Assembly: GCA_016794785.1 (NCBI GenBank)
Contig: JAEUHC010000015.1
Span: 124,001-188,000, forward strand
Length of the DNA: 64,000 nucleotides
Direction of reading: 5' to 3'
From: Opitutaceae bacterium
GTDB taxonomy: Bacteria > Verrucomicrobiota > Verrucomicrobiia > Opitutales > Opitutaceae
Under the pieces are notes generated by a model. It did not search any database, was not told the DNA's origin, and saw only the letters and a list, made by a program, of their open reading frames with translations. This document shows, in pieces, positions 41,507 to 52,069 of the stretch. A program made the position numbers and the translations under genes. Each line of letters opens with the position of its first letter. Position 1 is the first letter of the stretch.

Positions 41507-42685
41507 TCAGCCTGACGGGCCTGATTCCTCCCCGGCGCCGGGAGCGGAGAGGAAGCGGGCGATCTGGTCGTGGCGATCAATCGCGTCGCGCTCGCCGATT
41601 TCAATCAGGCGCGCGATGTAGCCCGGCTGGAAAAGGAGCGTCGCGATCAGGTCGGCGCGCCTCGTCCGCTCGGTGCCGAGTCCACGCATCATAAAACGGA
41701 ATACCGACGGCAGCTCATGTTCGTATTCGTTGGCCAGCAGGCCTAGATCCTGGGAGGGGCGAACGAGAAGAAGATCAACCGGCCGCAGCTTGCTGCCGCC
41801 GATGTCCGGCGCCAGCCGGATCACGCTGTTGATCCGTCGCAGCACCTGCGCGTCGCTGTCGAGCATGTCGAGAAAGATGGCGTCGAGGAGCAGGCCGACG
41901 ATGGTGGCGGGCGGAGGATAGCCTTCGGTCGTCGGGTGGTCCGCCTCGGCCGACGTCGGGGTGTAGCGCGTCGAGACGGCGAGGATGCGATCCGAGCCCA
42001 GGTGCAGTGCCGGGGAGAGGGGCGCGTTGAGCTGCACGCCGCCATCGCCATGCCAGCGCTGCTCGATTCGCACGCCCGGGAAAAGCAGCGGCAGCGCACA
42101 TGAGGCGAGGACGTGATCGACGGTGAGCGTCGTCAAGCGGCTCCGCCGGCCGGGGCGCTCCCAATCGACCACGTCGCGACCCTCCACCCAGGTGACCGAC
42201 TGGCCGGTCGCATAGTTGGTGGTGGTGATGCCGATGGCGTCGAGCCAGCCGCTCCGGAGGTTCTCCTCGATGCCGCGCAAGCGTCCGTCCGGCGTTTCAA
42301 GCGCCCGGTGCAGAAACTGCCGCAGCGGCTTGGTGTCCAGCATGCCGCGGAACGCAGAAGAACGAGATCCGAATCGGTCGCCCGAGATCAGCCGCAACGC
42401 CCAAGTCAGCATGTGCGAACCGATGGACAGAAGGTCGGTGCGGAAAACCTGCTCCACCGTGAGTGAAGCCCAGAGCTCGACGAGACGCTCGACGGATTCG
42501 GGCGCGGCCTTGGTGCAATTGGCCAGGTGCGCGGCGTTGATGGCCCCCGCAGAGACACCTGTGATGACCGGAAATGTAGCCGTGGGAAACTGTCGCACCA
42601 AGCCGCGCAGGAACCCGACTTGATAGGCGGCGCGCGCGCCACCGCCGCTCAACACGAGAGAAGGACTTGCCGGACCAATCCTCAT
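41507..42685 (-). CDS. patatin-like phospholipase
   Basis: 392 residues. Oxyanion motif LSGGGARAAYQVGFLRGL, nucleophile GVSAGAINAAHLANC (Ser of the Ser-Asp dyad), and the Asp in WHGDGGVQLNAPLSP. It hydrolyses acyl chains from lipids; bacterial relatives include ExoU-type and lipid-turnover enzymes. It starts upstream of the beta-oxidation operon on the same strand (106 bases away), so it might release fatty acids for it, which is inference. No signal peptide visible. Confidence 0.9.
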   Translation of the reverse strand: MRIGPASPSLVLSGGGARAAYQVGFLRGLVRQFPTATFPVITGVSAGAINAAHLANCTKAAPESVERLVELWASLTVEQVFRTDLLSIGSHMLTWALRLISGDRFGSRSSAFRGMLDTKPLRQFLHRALETPDGRLRGIEENLRSGWLDAIGITTTNYATGQSVTWVEGRDVVDWERPGRRSRLTTLTVDHVLASCALPLLFPGVRIEQRWHGDGGVQLNAPLSPALHLGSDRILAVSTRYTPTSAEADHPTTEGYPPPATIVGLLLDAIFLDMLDSDAQVLRRINSVIRLAPDIGGSKLRPVDLLLVRPSQDLGLLANEYEHELPSVFRFMMRGLGTERTRRADLIATLLFQPGYIARLIEIGERDAIDRHDQIARFLSAPGAGEESGPSG

Positions 42686-42950
42686 TGGGTGTGCGGATGC
42701 ACGGGTAGCACCAATTCAACCGTCGCCCCCTGGGGCCGTGATGAACAGGACGGTGCGTCGGCCGTAGGCCGTAGTGCTGCGCTGGAAACGAAAAGCATGG
42801 GGTTGAGCTTTGCTTCGCATCGGGACATTTCCGCCGGCACGGCGCCGGCGCGAGCAAAATGCGAGTAATCCCCGACCGAGCGGGCGAGTGGCGGACGCTC
42901 GCGCTTCAGTCCTGCTCTCGCCGGCATCGAAACCACCGGCTCATCCCCGC

Positions 42951-44492
42951 TCAGTAAAACACCGCGCGGTCGAGGCTACGGTATTGGATGGCCTCGAGCA
43001 GATGGGGTGACTCGATGCGCTCCGCGCCGGCGAGGTCCGCGATGGTGCGGGCGACCTTGAGGATGCGGTCGTAGGCGCGGGCCGAGAGCTGGAGTTGCTC
43101 CATCGCCTGCTGCAGAAGATCGCCGAGGGTGCTGTCGAGGGCGCAGTGCTTCCGGATCTGCGCGTGGGTCATGCGGGCGTTGGCGGAGATTTTGGTGCCG
43201 GCGAAGCGCCCGTGCTGGCGCGTGCGCGCGGCGTCCACGCGCACGCGCATCGCCGCGGAGGGTTCGCCGGGTTTCTCGGAGCGCAGCTCGGCGAGCGAGA
43301 GCGCCGGGGCCTCGATGTGCAGGTCGATGCGATCGAGGAGCGGGCCGCTGATGCGCGCGCGGTAGCGCTGCACCTGCACCGGCGAGCAACGGCATTCGCG
43401 CTTCGAGTCGCCCAGATAGCCGCACGGGCAGGGGTTCATCGCGGCGACCAGCATCATAGAGCAGGGGAGCGTGACCTTCCCGGCACTGCGCGAGATCGAC
43501 ACCTCGCCGTCTTCGAGCGGCTGGCGCAGCGTCTCCAGCGCGCTGCGCTTGAACTCGGGCAATTCGTCGAGGAACAGCACGCCGTGATGGGCGAGCGAGA
43601 TCTCGCCGGGGCCGGGAATCGTGCCGCCGCCGAGCAGCGCGACATCGGACACCGTGTGGTGCGGCGAGCGAAACGGTCGCGCGCCCCACGTCATCTCGCC
43701 GCTGATGGTGCGGCCGGCGGCGGAATGGATGCCGAGAATTTCGAGGTGCTCGTCGAGCGTGGGCGCGGGCATCACGGTGGGGATGCGTTTCGCGAGCATC
43801 GATTTGCCGGAGCCCGGGGGCCCGATCATTAGAATGTTGTGCGATCCGGCAACGGCGACCTCGACGGCGCGACGCAGCGCGTGCTGGCCCTTGATCTCGG
43901 AAAAATCGACCGCGCCATCCGCCGTGGGCGTGCTCGCGCGGCGGCGCGCCTCCGCGGGATCGACGGGCTGGAGTTGTTTTTCACCGCCGAGGAAGCGCGC
44001 GGCCGAGGCGAGGGAGTCCACGGCGTAAACCTCCACGCCCTCCACCAGCGCCGCCTCCATGGCGGAGATTGCGGGCAGGAGCAGGCCGCGTTTGCCGAGG
44101 GTGCGCGCGAGGCGGGCCATCGCGAGAGCGCCGCGCACCGGGCGCGTGGCGCCGGAGAGGCTGAGTTCGCCGGCGATCAGCCAGTCGCCGAGCCGTTCGC
44201 ATTTGAGCTGGCCGGTCGCGGCGAGGATGCCGAGGGCGATGGGCAGGTCGTAGAAGGGACCCTCCTTGCGGAGATTGCCGGGCGCGAGATTGATGGTCGT
44301 GCGCGTGCGCGGGGGGCGAAAGCCGCTGTTGTTGAGCGCCGTGAACACGCGGTCGCTCGACTCCTTCACCGCCGTGTCGGCGAGGCCCACGAGAAACCAT
44401 CGCGGCTCGCCCGCTTCGCCCGCGTTGACCTCCACGTGGACAATTTCGGCGTCGATGCCTTGGAGGGCGGCGGAGCTGATCGTCGCGAGCAT
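42951..44492 (-). CDS. comM: YifB/ComM-type Mg-chelatase-like AAA ATPase
   Basis: 513 residues from the ATG at 44492. An N-terminal Lon-like domain ([20 protein letters not shown] and the [20 protein letters not shown] segment) precedes the Mg-chelatase AAA core: Walker [40 protein letters not shown] (Walker B), [13 protein letters not shown] and the RLDLHIEAP region. ComM/YifB helps branch migration during natural transformation in other bacteria. The neighbouring pilus motor genes lie on the opposite strand. Leader CGCGCCCCCTCGCCCC is SD-less. Confidence 0.92.
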   Translation of the reverse strand: MLATISSAALQGIDAEIVHVEVNAGEAGEPRWFLVGLADTAVKESSDRVFTALNNSGFRPPRTRTTINLAPGNLRKEGPFYDLPIALGILAATGQLKCERLGDWLIAGELSLSGATRPVRGALAMARLARTLGKRGLLLPAISAMEAALVEGVEVYAVDSLASAARFLGGEKQLQPVDPAEARRRASTPTADGAVDFSEIKGQHALRRAVEVAVAGSHNILMIGPPGSGKSMLAKRIPTVMPAPTLDEHLEILGIHSAAGRTISGEMTWGARPFRSPHHTVSDVALLGGGTIPGPGEISLAHHGVLFLDELPEFKRSALETLRQPLEDGEVSISRSAGKVTLPCSMMLVAAMNPCPCGYLGDSKRECRCSPVQVQRYRARISGPLLDRIDLHIEAPALSLAELRSEKPGEPSAAMRVRVDAARTRQHGRFAGTKISANARMTHAQIRKHCALDSTLGDLLQQAMEQLQLSARAYDRILKVARTIADLAGAERIESPHLLEAIQYRSLDRAVFY

Positions 44493-44617
44493 GGGGCGAG
44501 GGGGCGCGAATGGAGTGCGAAGCTGGCCGCGGTGGCGACGCAAATCTCGCGGGCCGGTCGGCGGAAATGCCGTTGCGGCGCCGCGGTGCGCGGCCAAGCG
44601 TCGAACCTTTCCACCCT

Positions 44618-45214
44618 ATGAAGCTCGGCATCACCGGAGGCATCGGCTGCGGCAAGTCCACCGTCGCGCGCTCGCTTGAGCAGCGCGGCTTCCGCCGGCT
44701 CGACTCGGATCAGATCGTGCGCGAGCAGGTGCTGGCCGACCCCGCGGTGATCGCGGCGCTCGTGGCGCGTTACGGGGATGGGGTGGTGGAGCGGGCGGGG
44801 GCTGACGGCCGTCTGGTCGTGCGCCGCCCTGTGCTGGCGGAGCGCGTCTTTGCCGACGATGCGGAGCGGATTTGGCTGGAAGAGCTGACCCACCCCGGGG
44901 TTTTCGCGGTGTGGCGGGCGTCGTTTGCAGCTGAGCCGTTGGCGCGGTGGGCGGTGGAGGTTCCGCTGCTCTTCGAGAAAGGTTTGGAGAAATGGTTTGA
45001 TTTCACGATCTGCGTCGCGTGTGCTCCGGCCCAACAACTAGCCCGACTGGAGCAGCGCGGCCTCCCGCGCGCGCTCGCCGGGCAGCGAATCTCAAAGCAA
45101 CTGCCGCTGGCGCGAAAAATCGAGCTGTCCGACTTTGTCTTGTGGAACGAAGGCACCCCTTCCTTCCTTGAGGCGCAGGTGGATTGTTTGATCAACGACC
45201 TGCCGGCGGCCTGA
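44618..45214 (+). CDS. coaE: dephospho-CoA kinase
   Basis: 198 residues from the ATG at 44618. P-loop GITGGIGCGKSTVARSL at the start, RLDSDQIVREQ, EVPLLFEKGLEKWFD and the RISKQLPLARK lid. It phosphorylates dephospho-CoA to CoA in the cytoplasm. It starts the plus-strand run that includes rho and the pilus genes, and ends 68 bases before rho. Divergent from comM. Confidence 0.94.
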   Translation: MKLGITGGIGCGKSTVARSLEQRGFRRLDSDQIVREQVLADPAVIAALVARYGDGVVERAGADGRLVVRRPVLAERVFADDAERIWLEELTHPGVFAVWRASFAAEPLARWAVEVPLLFEKGLEKWFDFTICVACAPAQQLARLEQRGLPRALAGQRISKQLPLARKIELSDFVLWNEGTPSFLEAQVDCLINDLPAA

Positions 45215-45282
45215 AACTTAACCGGGCTGCTCGCGTCACCCGCGGCGCGAGCCCGCCGTTTTTCCTACCCGCACTTACCGAC

Positions 45283-47283
45283 ATGGCCCTGCCTCCCAAA
45301 GACGACGACTCGTCCGATTCCGAAAAGAAATCCCGCCGCCCGCGCGCCCGCACCACCAAGCCGGCGAGCGAAAAGCCCGTGAAGGAGGCCAAGACCTCCG
45401 CGCCCCGCATCCGCGCGCGTCGCGGCCCGGCCAAATCGGGAGCGACGGAGCCATCCGCCCCGTCCGCCCCGGCTCAGGCGGAGTTCCGCCTGCCCGAGCC
45501 GGCGTTTCGTGCCGAGCCTCCCGCTCCGGTCGAGAGGCCGCCGGAGCCGAGGGAATCCCGGCCGCCTGAGCCACCGTCGGCACCCGCCGAAACCAGCCCG
45601 GCTCGCTCCGACGAACGGAGCGACGACCGGTCCGCTTCCGATGCATCGGCGGCTCGTGATGAGCGGGATACTTTCAAGCCGTCACCGCAGGATGATCGCC
45701 CGCAGCAACCGCCCCAGCAAGGGGGCGGCGGAGGTGGGGGCGGTCCCTGGCAGGCGCACCAGGGAGGTGGCGGTGGTGGACATGACCGCGGCTTTTGGAA
45801 GCACGGCAAACGCAAACGCGGCCGCCACGGTGGTGGCGGAAACTGGCAACCCGGTGGCGGTGGTGGCGGCGGGCACGGCGCCCATGGTGGTCGCGAACAA
45901 CATCCCCCGCAGCTGCCTCCGCCGAGCAACACCCCCGTTTTTGGCGATCTGCCGAATCCCTCGCGCTTCAACGATCTCGCGGCGCTTGATGCGCTCGCGA
46001 GCGAACTCGCCGGCGGCTCCGGCGAGCCGATCCGCCTCGACGATATTTACGCGAAGACCCAGCTCGAGCTGGTGGCCTTTGCCCGTGCGCTCGGCGTGAC
46101 GGTCGAGGGCTCACCGGCCAAGCTCAAGCTCCTCGGCGACATCCTCAGCCACGCGGCGGCGATCAAGCGCCCGATCCGCGACACCGGCTACATCGATCAA
46201 AATGACCGCGGCTCGTTCATCGTGCACCAGCACGTCAACTACCGCCTCTACCCGGAGGATGCCTATCTGCCCGAGTCCCTCGTCAAGCGTTACGGACTCA
46301 AGCGCGGTCACCGCGTCGAGGTGGTCATCCAAGCGCCGCTGGAAGGCGAGCGCTGCCCCTCGGCCGTGCGTATCGATAGCGTCATGGGCATGGAGCCCGA
46401 GAAGATCGCGGCCATCACGCCGTTCGAGGAACTCGTCCCGTATTATCCGCTAAAGCGCATTCTCCTCGAGGATGCGGACATCGTGAAGGACGTGTCGATG
46501 CGCGCCGTCGATATCCTCACGCCGATTGGTTTTGGCCAGCGCGGTCTCATCGTCGCGCCGCCGCGCACGGGCAAGACTGTCCTCCTCCAAAACATCGCCA
46601 ACTCGATCACGGCCAACAGCCCTGACGTGAAACTGATCCTGCTGCTCATCGACGAGCGGCCCGAGGAAGTCACCGACTTCAAGCGCCACACCAAGGGCGA
46701 GGTCGTCTCGTCCACCTTCGACGAGACGCCCGAGAGCCACGTGCATTGCGCCGAGATGGTCATCGAGATCGCGCGCCGCCGGATCGAGCAGGGCGAACAC
46801 GTCGTCATCCTGCTCGACTCGATTACACGTCTCGCGCGCGCCTACAACGCCCTCACCGGGAACCAGGGCAAGACCATGTCCGGCGGCCTCGAGTCCAATG
46901 CGCTGCAAAAGCCGAAGCGCTTCTTCGGCTCAGCCCGCAATATCGAGGACGGCGGCAGCCTCACGATCATCGCCAGCGCGCTCATCGACACCGGCTCGCG
47001 CATGGACGAGATCATCTTCGAGGAGTTCAAGGGCACGGGCAACAGCGAGCTCCATCTCGACCGCGGTCTCGTCGAGCGCCGCATCTTCCCCGCGATCAAC
47101 ATCGACCGTTCCGGCACGCGCAAGGAGGAGTTGCTCTATCATCCGGACGAGCTCCAGCGCATCTTTGCACTCCGCCGCGCGATGCAGGGCCTCGGCCCCA
47201 TCGAGTCGATGGAGATGCTCATCACGCGCCTGAAGAAGACCAAGACCAACACGGAGTTCCTCCTCAGCCTCGCGCCGAAATAA
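45283..47283 (+). CDS. rho: transcription termination factor Rho with long low-complexity N-terminus
   Basis: 666 residues from the ATG at 45283; E. coli Rho has 419. The first about 225 residues are disordered: Lys/Arg/Ser/Glu/Pro-rich, then Gly-rich with GGGGGGG and HGGG/RGGG patches (about 145-206). The Rho core starts near 228 ([14 protein letters not shown], then the cold-shock RNA-binding domain with [20 protein letters not shown]). Walker A is [14 protein letters not shown] (about 424-437), Walker B in [16 protein letters not shown], and the Q/R loops follow. Disordered N-terminal extensions occur in Rho of other phyla and affect RNA binding and termination. Confidence 0.95.
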   Translation: MALPPKDDDSSDSEKKSRRPRARTTKPASEKPVKEAKTSAPRIRARRGPAKSGATEPSAPSAPAQAEFRLPEPAFRAEPPAPVERPPEPRESRPPEPPSAPAETSPARSDERSDDRSASDASAARDERDTFKPSPQDDRPQQPPQQGGGGGGGGPWQAHQGGGGGGHDRGFWKHGKRKRGRHGGGGNWQPGGGGGGGHGAHGGREQHPPQLPPPSNTPVFGDLPNPSRFNDLAALDALASELAGGSGEPIRLDDIYAKTQLELVAFARALGVTVEGSPAKLKLLGDILSHAAAIKRPIRDTGYIDQNDRGSFIVHQHVNYRLYPEDAYLPESLVKRYGLKRGHRVEVVIQAPLEGERCPSAVRIDSVMGMEPEKIAAITPFEELVPYYPLKRILLEDADIVKDVSMRAVDILTPIGFGQRGLIVAPPRTGKTVLLQNIANSITANSPDVKLILLLIDERPEEVTDFKRHTKGEVVSSTFDETPESHVHCAEMVIEIARRRIEQGEHVVILLDSITRLARAYNALTGNQGKTMSGGLESNALQKPKRFFGSARNIEDGGSLTIIASALIDTGSRMDEIIFEEFKGTGNSELHLDRGLVERRIFPAINIDRSGTRKEELLYHPDELQRIFALRRAMQGLGPIESMEMLITRLKKTKTNTEFLLSLAPK

Positions 47284-47301
47284 GCCGCTTTGTCTCACCC
47301 C

Positions 47302-49065
47302 ATGACCCCCGCCTCCGCCCCCCTCACGTCGCCGGCCGCGGATGATTTCGTCATCCAGCTGGCGCTCGATCACGGTCTGCTCCAGCCGACCCAGATCGAT
47401 GCGGCGCGGGCGATCGCGGCACGGCATGCGAGCGACGCCAGCGGTGCGCCGCGCGTCGTCGATGTGCTCGTGCAGCAGGGCGCGCTGACGTCGCGGCAGG
47501 TGGCCGAGCTGCTTGCGGCCGAGTTCGCGATGCCGATGGCGCCGGACCTCGTCAATGCCCGCATCACCGCCGAGACGCTCGAGCTCGTGCCCCGCGCGGT
47601 CGCCGCGCGCCACCACCTGCTGCCGCTCGCGCGCGAGGGCAACAAGCTCCGCATCGCCCTCGCCGATCCGCTCGACACCGATGGCATCGATGCGCTCGGC
47701 TACCTCGTGAAGATGCCGATCGAGCCCTCGGTCGCCACGCCCGAGGACATCGCCGCCGCCATCGATCGTTTCTACGGCAAGGACACCAATTCGATCGACG
47801 CGCTGCTCAACAACCTCTCGACAGGGGGCGACGGCGACGCCGCCGCGGTGACCACCGAGCCGGGCGTCGGCGTGACGCAGACCGACACCGAGGCCGACGC
47901 GCCGATCATCAAGCTCGTCCACGGCATCATCATCGAGGCGATCCAGCGGCGCGCGTCGGACATCCACATCGAGCCGCTCGAGAAACGATTCCGCGTCCGC
48001 TACCGCATCGACGGCGTGCTCATCGAGGTCGAGAACCCGCCCAAGCGCCTCCAGCTCTCGATCATTTCGCGCCTGAAAATCATGGCGAACATCTCGATCG
48101 CCGAAAAGCGGATCCCGCAGGACGGCCGCATCCAGATTGCCGCCGGCGGCAAGCAACTCGACCTGCGCGTCTCCTCCCTGCCCACGGCCCACGGCGAGAG
48201 CATCGTGATGCGCATTCTCGACAAGGAAGGCCTCACCCTCGGCCTGCCCGAGCTCGGCTTCCTGAGCGACGATGCGGCGACGTTTGAGAAACTGATTTCG
48301 CTGCCCGACGGCATCCTGCTCGTCACCGGCCCCACGGGTTCCGGCAAGACCACGACGCTCTACGGCTGTCTCCACTTCATCAACAAACCCGACCGCAAGA
48401 TCATCACCGTCGAGGATCCGGTCGAGTATCAGCTGAATGGCATCAACCAAGTGCCCGTGCGCCATGATGTCGGCATGACCTTTGCCTCGGCCCTCCGCGC
48501 GATGCTCCGCCAGGCGCCCAACATCGTCATGGTCGGCGAAATTCGCGACCTCGAGACCGCCGAGATCGCCATCAACGCGTCGCTCACGGGCCACATGGTG
48601 TTCTCCACGCTGCACACCAACGACGCGCCCGGCGCCGTCACGCGCTTGATCGACATCGGGGTGAAGCCGTTTCTTGTCTCCACTTCCCTGCGCGGCATCA
48701 TGGCGCAGCGCCTCGTGCGCAAAATCTGCAAGCACTGCAAGAAGCCCTACGTCGCCGATACGAAGGAAATCCGCTCCCTCAACATCAACCCCGCGCAGGC
48801 CGCCGGCGCCAGCTTCGCCAAGGGCGAGGGTTGTGCGAGCTGCAACGCCACCGGCTACCGCGGCCGGATGGGCATCTTCGAGATCTTCGTGATCAACGAG
48901 GAAGTGCAGAAGATGATCTACGAGCACGTCGGCACCCAGAAGCTCCGGGAGCGCGCCCGCGCGCTCGGCATGCGCACGATGCGCGAGGATGGCGCCCGCA
49001 AGGCCATCGCCGGCCTCACCACCATCGAGGAAGTCGTGTCCATCACCGTGGGCGACGCCCTCTGA
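47302..49065 (+). CDS. PilB/GspE-family secretion ATPase (first copy)
   Basis: 587 residues from the ATG at 47302; 18 bases after rho. N-terminal MshEN-type domain (VIQLALDHGLLQPTQIDAAR, LPLAREGNKLRIALADPL), then N2 (SDIHIEPLEKRFRVRYRIDG) and C1/C2 ATPase parts with Walker [16 protein letters not shown] (about 341-355), TVEDPVEYQLNG, Walker [13 protein letters not shown] and the His box STLHTND. Zinc site: CKHC (about 476) and CASC (about 510). It powers assembly of a type IV pilus or type II secretion pseudopilus. Two such ATPases occur here; this one could serve a distinct system or condition. Confidence 0.93.
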   Translation: MTPASAPLTSPAADDFVIQLALDHGLLQPTQIDAARAIAARHASDASGAPRVVDVLVQQGALTSRQVAELLAAEFAMPMAPDLVNARITAETLELVPRAVAARHHLLPLAREGNKLRIALADPLDTDGIDALGYLVKMPIEPSVATPEDIAAAIDRFYGKDTNSIDALLNNLSTGGDGDAAAVTTEPGVGVTQTDTEADAPIIKLVHGIIIEAIQRRASDIHIEPLEKRFRVRYRIDGVLIEVENPPKRLQLSIISRLKIMANISIAEKRIPQDGRIQIAAGGKQLDLRVSSLPTAHGESIVMRILDKEGLTLGLPELGFLSDDAATFEKLISLPDGILLVTGPTGSGKTTTLYGCLHFINKPDRKIITVEDPVEYQLNGINQVPVRHDVGMTFASALRAMLRQAPNIVMVGEIRDLETAEIAINASLTGHMVFSTLHTNDAPGAVTRLIDIGVKPFLVSTSLRGIMAQRLVRKICKHCKKPYVADTKEIRSLNINPAQAAGASFAKGEGCASCNATGYRGRMGIFEIFVINEEVQKMIYEHVGTQKLRERARALGMRTMREDGARKAIAGLTTIEEVVSITVGDAL

Positions 49066-49143
49066 TGAAATCCCGATGAATTTTGCCGCTTCGCCCCGCG
49101 AGGCTTCGCCACGCACCGCCCCCACCGGAGAAAACTTCGCCCC

Positions 49144-50226
49144 ATGAGCTACGAAATGAACGACCTTCTCGACCTGATGGTCGAGCAGGGTGCCTCGGAC
49201 CTTCACCTTCAGGTCGGCCAGCCGCCGACCATACGCCTGCACGGCAGCATGACGCCGATCGATGGGCCGGTGCTGACGCCATCCGACACCGAGAAGCTCA
49301 TGCTCGCCATCACGCCCGACGGGCATGTTGCGCAAGTGAAGCTCAACGGCGGCACGGACTTCGGCTTCGCCTTCGGCGAAAAGGCCCGCTTCCGCGTCTC
49401 CGTCCTCAAGTCCAAGACCAACTACGGCCTCGTGCTGCGCCAGATTCCGGTGCGCATGTTCAGCCTCCGCGACATCGGACTGCCCGACAAGATTCGCGAG
49501 CTGCTCTATCGCCCGCGCGGCCTCATCCTCGTCACCGGCCCGACCGGCTCCGGCAAGTCCACCACGCTCGCCTCGATGGTGAACTACATTAACGAGAACC
49601 GCGACGGCCACATCATCACGATTGAGGACCCGATCGAGTATTACCACGACCACAAGAAGTGCGTCGTCACGCAGCGCGAGGTCCACGTCGACGTGCCGAG
49701 CTTCTCCGAAGCATTGCGCCGCGCGCTCCGTCAGGACCCGGATGTCATCCTCGTGGGTGAATTGCGCGATCTTGAGACCATCGAGGCCGCCATCAGCGCG
49801 GCCGAGACGGGCCATCTCGTCTTCGGCACGCTGCACACCAACGGCGCGGCCAAGACCATTGATCGCATCGTCGATGCCTTTCCCGCGAACATGAAGGACA
49901 TGATCCGCACGCAGCTCTCCTCCTCGCTCGTCGCGGTCATCTCGCAGGTGCTCTGCAAGCGCGTCGGCGGCGGCCGCATCGCCTCCTACGAGATCATGGT
50001 CAACACCACCTCGATCGGTTCGCTCATCCGCGAAAACAAGACCTTCCGCATCACGTCGGACATCCAGACGGGCGCCAATCTCGGCATGATCACGCTGGAC
50101 ACGCATTTGATGAGCCTCGTGAACCGCGAACTCGTCTCGCCCGACGAGGCGCTGGAAAAAGCGCAGGACCCGAATGTCATGCGTGAGAAGTTCCTCGAAC
50201 TCGGTCTCAAGCTCCGCGACCTCTGA
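49144..50226 (+). CDS. pilT: PilT twitching-motility retraction ATPase
   Basis: 360 residues. [19 protein letters not shown] near the N-terminus, Walker [20 protein letters not shown] (about 130-147), [22 protein letters not shown], the Walker [21 protein letters not shown], and [15 protein letters not shown]. The PilT-specific AIRNLIRE-like region is replaced by [17 protein letters not shown]. PilT depolymerises type IV pili and drives twitching, DNA uptake and retraction. It sits between two PilB-type genes, with 113 bases to the next, long enough for a separate promoter. Confidence 0.95.
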   Translation: MSYEMNDLLDLMVEQGASDLHLQVGQPPTIRLHGSMTPIDGPVLTPSDTEKLMLAITPDGHVAQVKLNGGTDFGFAFGEKARFRVSVLKSKTNYGLVLRQIPVRMFSLRDIGLPDKIRELLYRPRGLILVTGPTGSGKSTTLASMVNYINENRDGHIITIEDPIEYYHDHKKCVVTQREVHVDVPSFSEALRRALRQDPDVILVGELRDLETIEAAISAAETGHLVFGTLHTNGAAKTIDRIVDAFPANMKDMIRTQLSSSLVAVISQVLCKRVGGGRIASYEIMVNTTSIGSLIRENKTFRITSDIQTGANLGMITLDTHLMSLVNRELVSPDEALEKAQDPNVMREKFLELGLKLRDL

Positions 50227-50339
50227 TGAGGGCCCACGGGACCCGCGATCAAAGGACCAAGAGACTTTTTCATGGCATTGTCCGTCTGCCTGCCTTCAGT
50301 CCATTCGTCTTTTAGTCCCTTGTCCCTGGCCCCTTCACC

Positions 50340-52040
50340 ATGTTCCCCAGCCACAGCCCCGCCATCTTCGAGTTTTTGAAGGAGCACCGTCTCGTCGCGC
50401 CAGAGCAGCTCGACGAACTCAACGAGGAGCACAAAGCCACCGGCAAACCGCTGGCCGATGTCGTCGTCGATCTCGGTATCATGGAGAAGGACGATCTTCT
50501 CCGCCGCATCGCCGCGCATCTCGGCTACGACTATCTCAGCGAAGTGCCCGTGCAATATCCCGGCGAGGCCATCGCTGCCGTCACCGGCAAGCTGGCGCGC
50601 GACTACGGCGTCATGCCCCTCCAGGCCGACGAGCAGAACATCGACCTCGTCGTCTGCGATCCTTTCAACACCCACGCGGTCGATGACCTCACCTTCGCGC
50701 TCGACCGCAACGTCCGCCTCTACTTTGCCGATCCCGACAAGGTCGAGATCCAGATCAAGCAGCACTACGGCGAGGACCAGGACAGCATCGACGATCTCCT
50801 CCAGGAGATAAACACCGACACCAAGCTCGCCACCGATCCCGGCAACCGCGAGCTCAGCGCGAGCGACCTCGAGTCGATGGCGGAGCAGACGCCCATCATC
50901 AAGTTCGTCAACCTCGTTGTCGGCCAGGCCATCCGCGACAAGGCGAGCGACATCCACTTCGAGCCCTTCGAGCACGAGTTCAAGATCCGCTATCGCATCG
51001 ACGGCGCGCTTTACGAGATGGCGCCGCCGCCCAAGCAGCTCGGCGTGCCGATCACCTCGCGCGTCAAGGTGCTCGCGGGCCTCAACATCGCCGAGCGCCG
51101 CATCCCGCAGGACGGCCGCATCAAGATCACCATCAGCGGCCGGCAGGTGGACCTGCGCGTCTCCACGCTGCCGACGCAGTTTGGCGAGAGCGTCGTGCTC
51201 CGCGTGCTCGACCAATCGGCCGTGCGCCTCGACATCTCGCAGCTCGGCATGCCCGAGGATGTGTTCAACGGCATTCAGGAAATCGTCCGCCGGCCCAACG
51301 GCATCTTCATCGTCACCGGCCCCACCGGCTCCGGCAAGACGACGACCCTCTACAGCGGCCTCCGCATCGTGAACACCGTCGATCTCAAGATTCTCACGGC
51401 CGAGGATCCGGTGGAATACGAGATCGAGGGCATCATGCAGGTGCCGGTTAATCCCCTCGTGGGACTCACCTTTGCCGCCGCGCTACGCTCCTTCCTGCGC
51501 CAGGACCCGGATGTGATCATGCTCGGGGAAATCCGCGACCTGGAGACGGCGCAGATCTCCATCCAGGCTTCGCTCACGGGCCACCTGGTGCTCTCGACGC
51601 TGCACACCAATGACTCCGCGGGTGCCGTCACGCGCTTGGTGGACATGGGCGTGGAGCCATTTCTCATCGCCGCCTCGCTCGAGGCCGTGCTCGCGCAGCG
51701 CCTCGTGCGACGCGTCTGCACGCAGTGCCGGACCTCCTATCTTCCGCCGGCCGATCTGCTGGCACCGCTTGGCATCGCCCGCGAGAGCGTGGGCAGCCGG
51801 CAGTTTTTCTACGGCAAGGGCTGCCCGGTCTGCTCGCAATCCGGTTACAAGGGCCGCCTCGGCATCTACGAGTGGCTGCGCATGAGCGAGGCGATCCGGG
51901 ATCTCGTCACGCAGAAGGCGCCCACGCTCGTCATCCGTCAGAAAGCCATCGAGCAAGGCATGCGCCCCCTGCGCGAGGACGGCCTCCGGGCGATTTTTGA
52001 CGGCCACACCTCGATTGAGGAAGTGATCAAGTATACCTGA
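50340..52040 (+). CDS. pilB: PilB-type type IV pilus assembly ATPase
   Basis: 566 residues. MshEN domain ([38 protein letters not shown]), N2 ([20 protein letters not shown]), Walker [18 protein letters not shown] (about 325-340), [16 protein letters not shown], Walker [21 protein letters not shown] and a zinc knuckle CTQC/CPVC (about 460 and 495). The pilB-pilC order is the classic T4P layout, so this is the better candidate for pilus extension than the copy at 47302. It is followed 29 bases later by pilC. Confidence 0.94.
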   Translation: MFPSHSPAIFEFLKEHRLVAPEQLDELNEEHKATGKPLADVVVDLGIMEKDDLLRRIAAHLGYDYLSEVPVQYPGEAIAAVTGKLARDYGVMPLQADEQNIDLVVCDPFNTHAVDDLTFALDRNVRLYFADPDKVEIQIKQHYGEDQDSIDDLLQEINTDTKLATDPGNRELSASDLESMAEQTPIIKFVNLVVGQAIRDKASDIHFEPFEHEFKIRYRIDGALYEMAPPPKQLGVPITSRVKVLAGLNIAERRIPQDGRIKITISGRQVDLRVSTLPTQFGESVVLRVLDQSAVRLDISQLGMPEDVFNGIQEIVRRPNGIFIVTGPTGSGKTTTLYSGLRIVNTVDLKILTAEDPVEYEIEGIMQVPVNPLVGLTFAAALRSFLRQDPDVIMLGEIRDLETAQISIQASLTGHLVLSTLHTNDSAGAVTRLVDMGVEPFLIAASLEAVLAQRLVRRVCTQCRTSYLPPADLLAPLGIARESVGSRQFFYGKGCPVCSQSGYKGRLGIYEWLRMSEAIRDLVTQKAPTLVIRQKAIEQGMRPLREDGLRAIFDGHTSIEEVIKYT

Positions 52041-52069
52041 GCGCGCGCCGCGCGTCCTACCCCTTCGCC

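Noticed and set aside
41401..41507. Patatin gene as first gene of the beta-oxidation operon by overlap
   Set aside because: A gap of about 105 bases separates them, so only proximity, not coupling, can be claimed.
45715..45900. poly-Gly repeats in rho considered as a CRISPR or tandem repeat array
   Set aside because: It is in-frame protein-coding low-complexity sequence with no spacer regularity.
46930..50106. 1058-residue open reading frame on the minus strand over rho, pilB-like and pilT
   Set aside because: It is antisense to well-supported genes with clear motifs and is a product of high GC content; no family resemblance.
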